Positions 62,164 through 64,000 of a stretch of DNA of 64,000 bases are shown in pieces (positions within the stretch are counted from its first letter, which is position 1; each line of letters opens with the position of its first letter). A model generated the notes under the pieces. The model did no database searches, was not told where the DNA came from, and worked only from the letters and a program-made list of their open reading frames with translations. This DNA comes from RGIG5057 sp964371585 (GTDB taxonomy: Bacteria > Bacillota > Clostridia > TANB77 > CAG-465). The stretch lies in contig CAYJMD010000002.1 in assembly GCA_964371585.1 (NCBI GenBank), positions 1 to 64,000 of the forward strand, read 5' to 3'. The position numbers and the translations under genes are program-made.

Positions 62164-63447
62164 TTATTTTACTACGCTAGTTTCAACTATAAGATTAATT
62201 AATTTTTCTTGTTTTAATTGTTCTGTTAAATATTGTTTAATATTTTCATTGTTTTTGAAATTATTTTCAGATTCTTTTCCATAAGCTTTAACTAGTTCAT
62301 CTATTTTAGCTTCGATTTCTTCATCTGTTACAGTAACTTCTTCTTGTTTAGCTACAGCTTCTAAAGCAAGTTTTAATTTAACATCTTTTAAAGCTTGTGC
62401 TTTAAAGTTAGCTTTCATAACTTCTTTATCAATTCCTAAGTATTGGCAATATGTATCTAAAGACATACCTTGGTAACTTAATTCTTGTTCTGTTTGTTTA
62501 GCTAAATTTTCAGCTTGTTCTTCTATCATAGAATCTGGAATTTCAACTTCCATATTATTTACAAGTTCATCAAAAACAGCAATTTCTTTACTAGCTTTAT
62601 TTTCAGCTTCTACTTTTTTAGTTAAATCTTCTTTAACTTTAGCAGTATATTCTTTTAATGTTTCAAATTCAGAAACATCTTTTGCAAACTCATCATTAAG
62701 TTCTGGTAATATTTTTTCACTTATAGAATTTAAAGTAACTTTAAATACTACTGGAGCACCCGCAAGTTCTGCAACTTGGTAGTTTTCTGGGAAAGTAACA
62801 TTTATATCTTTAGTTTCCCCTATTTTCATACCTATCATTTGATCTTCAAATCCTGGTATAAATTGTTTGCTTCCTATAACTAAATCAAAGTTATCAGCTT
62901 TTCCACCTTCAAAAGCAACTGAATCTTTAAATCCTTCAAAGTTAATGTTTGAAACATCTCCTTCTTTAAGTTCTCTGTTATCTACAGTTACAGTTCTAGC
63001 ATTTTTATTTCTTACTGTTTCGATTTCTGCATCTACATCTTTTTTAGTTACTTTTTTAGCTTTAACTTTAACTTCTAAACCTTTGTATTTTGTAACTACA
63101 GCTTCTGGTTTAACATCAAAAGTAACTGTATATACAGCACCTTCTTCTCTAGATATTGATTTAACATCTAAAGCTGGTTTTCCAACCATTTCAAAAGTGT
63201 TTTCGCTCATAGCTTTTGTAAAGTCTTCATCTACAAATTCTTCTATTACAGAATAATTTAAAGTATCTTTTCCGTACATATTTTCTATAACATTTCTTGG
63301 TGCTTTTCCTGGTCTGTATCCTGGCACTTTAAAGTGTTTAGCATTTTTCTTAAATACTACTTCTAATCTTTCTGCAAATTCTTCTTTACCTAAAGTAAAT
63401 TCAAGTTCAACTTTAGATTTTTCTTTTTTGTTAACATTAACGTTCAT
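62164..63447 (-). CDS. tig: Trigger factor (ribosome-bound chaperone)
   Basis: 427 aa. The ribosome-binding N-domain shows the signature VPGYRPGKAPRNVIENMYG. The FKBP-type isomerase domain lies in the middle (REL KEGDVSNINFEGF, then FIPGFEDQMIGM). The C-terminal chaperone helices (NMEVEIPDSMIEEQAENL) are complete. GGAGG precedes the ATG. Gene order tig-clpP-clpX is common in Bacteria. Confidence 0.96.
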   Translation of the reverse strand: MNVNVNKKEKSKVELEFTLGKEEFAERLEVVFKKNAKHFKVPGYRPGKAPRNVIENMYGKDTLNYSVIEEFVDEDFTKAMSENTFEMVGKPALDVKSISREEGAVYTVTFDVKPEAVVTKYKGLEVKVKAKKVTKKDVDAEIETVRNKNARTVTVDNRELKEGDVSNINFEGFKDSVAFEGGKADNFDLVIGSKQFIPGFEDQMIGMKIGETKDINVTFPENYQVAELAGAPVVFKVTLNSISEKILPELNDEFAKDVSEFETLKEYTAKVKEDLTKKVEAENKASKEIAVFDELVNNMEVEIPDSMIEEQAENLAKQTEQELSYQGMSLDTYCQYLGIDKEVMKANFKAQALKDVKLKLALEAVAKQEEVTVTDEEIEAKIDELVKAYGKESENNFKNNENIKQYLTEQLKQEKLINLIVETSVVK

Positions 63448-63652
63448 TTCATTTCCTCCAATTGATTTATTATACTAGACTATTATATCATAAATATATA
63501 ATTTTTCAAGTTAAAGATATAAATTTAATGAGTTTAGAAGTATTTTTAGCACTGTATTCCAACAAAATATCAAAATACTATAAAAAAATACATTTTACAC
63601 ATAATAAATAAAATAAAATAAATTATTTATGTTTCAATTGATTTAGACATGA

Positions 63653-63678
63653 AAAAAGCACAATAATAATTGTGCTTA
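63653..63678 (-). terminator. Terminator of the edge gene
   Basis: AAGCACAATAATAATTGTGCTT: AAGCACAA / TTGTGCTT, T run on the minus strand. Confidence 0.82.
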
Positions 63679-63683
63679 AAACT

Positions 63684-64000
63684 TTAATTAACTTGATATC
63701 TCTTTTTAGGAATAGCAAGCCTTCTTCTGAAATATTTTTTTCTACCTTTTCTTTTAGACATAAGTCTTAAATTGTTTTTATAGTACTCTATAAATGAAGA
63801 TATAACTACAGAAATATATCTTATAGCATAATCTATCTTATAATCGCAAATAAAATCATATTCCTCAGTAGCGGTAATTATAGCATCTACTATACTTGCA
63901 TTTGGAACTCTTTGTCCTTCACATTTAAATTCCAAGTTAGATAAAGAAGCTTCATTTAGATTTGAATTAATTAAATAACTATATGCAGTGAAAGTTTCAC
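63684..64000 (-). CDS. Unknown protein, C-terminal part (cut by window edge)
   Basis: The frame stays open to the window end, so the true start is outside; the TTG at 63935 is not needed. About 105 residues are visible. They are helical with a very basic tail (MSKRKGRKKYFRRR, then KKRYQVN), which suggests nucleic-acid or ribosome contact. No family recognised. Confidence 0.6.
   Translation of the reverse strand, partial: ETFTAYSYLINSNLNEASLSNLEFKCEGQRVPNASIVDAIITATEEYDFICDYKIDYAIRYISVVISSFIEYYKNNLRLMSKRKGRKKYFRRRLAIPKKRYQVN

Noticed and set aside
63528..63611. 27-codon plus-strand frame in the tig upstream region
   Set aside because: It has no ribosome site, AT-driven composition, and no related sequence nearby.
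1..64000. CRISPR array or Cas genes
   Set aside because: No regularly spaced direct repeats with unique spacers and no Cas-like proteins were seen. The three hairpin repeats are dispersed, not arrayed.

Overview
The window is a draft-assembly fragment (two 100-N scaffold gaps at 25534..25633 and 53091..53190) from a very AT-rich, spore-forming, Gram-positive (Bacillota/Firmicutes) bacterium, probably an uncultured or gut-type Clostridia/Bacilli lineage. Support comes from strong AGGAGG ribosome sites, consensus TTGACA/TATAAT promoters, TTG starts, and sporulation genes (spoIVB, ylbJ, dacF-type, a SpoVM-like microprotein, a TIGR04086/YrzE-type protein). The clpP-clpX order is also typical, and TGA serves as a stop (hsdS), so the genetic code is standard. 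The exact taxon cannot be fixed from the sequence alone.

Layout. (1) 1..19.1 kb is an accessory/defence island. It holds a partial HTH gene, a small membrane protein, a frameshifted acetyltransferase, a divergent second peptide deformylase coupled to a P-loop protein, an OLD-family nuclease, and one tight minus-strand operon of eight genes. The operon runs hsdM, hsdS, an unknown 395-aa gene, hsdR, a PD-(D/E)XK-like protein, a TPR plus cold-shock-domain protein, then an RnlA-like HEPN RNase toxin and an RnlB-like antitoxin. A second OLD-type ATPase/TOPRIM gene lies at 17.1-18.9 kb. A decayed second copy of the small membrane protein at 16.6 kb, an hsdR scrap at 5.0 kb, three dispersed hairpin repeats and a 38-nt direct repeat show past recombination. 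tRNA-Gly and tRNA-Leu bound the island on the right. (2) 19.4..34.5 kb is core genome: TPR protein, murC, a strongly promoted 150-aa unknown, ychF, tRNA-Met and tRNA-Tyr, an S66 LD-carboxypeptidase, a MazG-like protein, an ABC exporter, a transglutaminase-like lipid-face protein, tRNA-Trp, a four-gene operon (methyltransferase, M50 protease, tsaD, phosphoesterase) and ylbJ. (3) 34.6..43.4 kb is sporulation and wall work: a Met-rich small protein, an SLH/Ig-like surface protein, a DacF-type carboxypeptidase, a frameshifted spoIVB, three GNATs, two unlisted microproteins (SpoVM-like), nth and a VanY-like peptidase.

(4) 43.6..52.9 kb is a compact putative secondary-metabolite/signalling locus: an AGCS alanine/glycine symporter, a single-module NRPS (C-A-T-reductase) and two paralogous multi-pass sensor histidine kinases, the first sharing an ATGA stop/start overlap with the NRPS. 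(5) 53..57 kb encodes a membrane-anchored Ig/cadherin-like surface protein and a secreted glucosaminidase with a C-terminal dockerin. (6) 57..64 kb is housekeeping: HIT protein, mtnN, a short alaS lacking its usual C-terminal part, clpX, clpP, tig and a partial unknown.

The two most promising undescribed systems are the eight-gene restriction-plus-toxin operon (with the unknown 395-aa, nuclease-like and TPR-CSD parts) and the NRPS-reductase/dual-kinase locus. Domain calls were made by eye; no database search was run.
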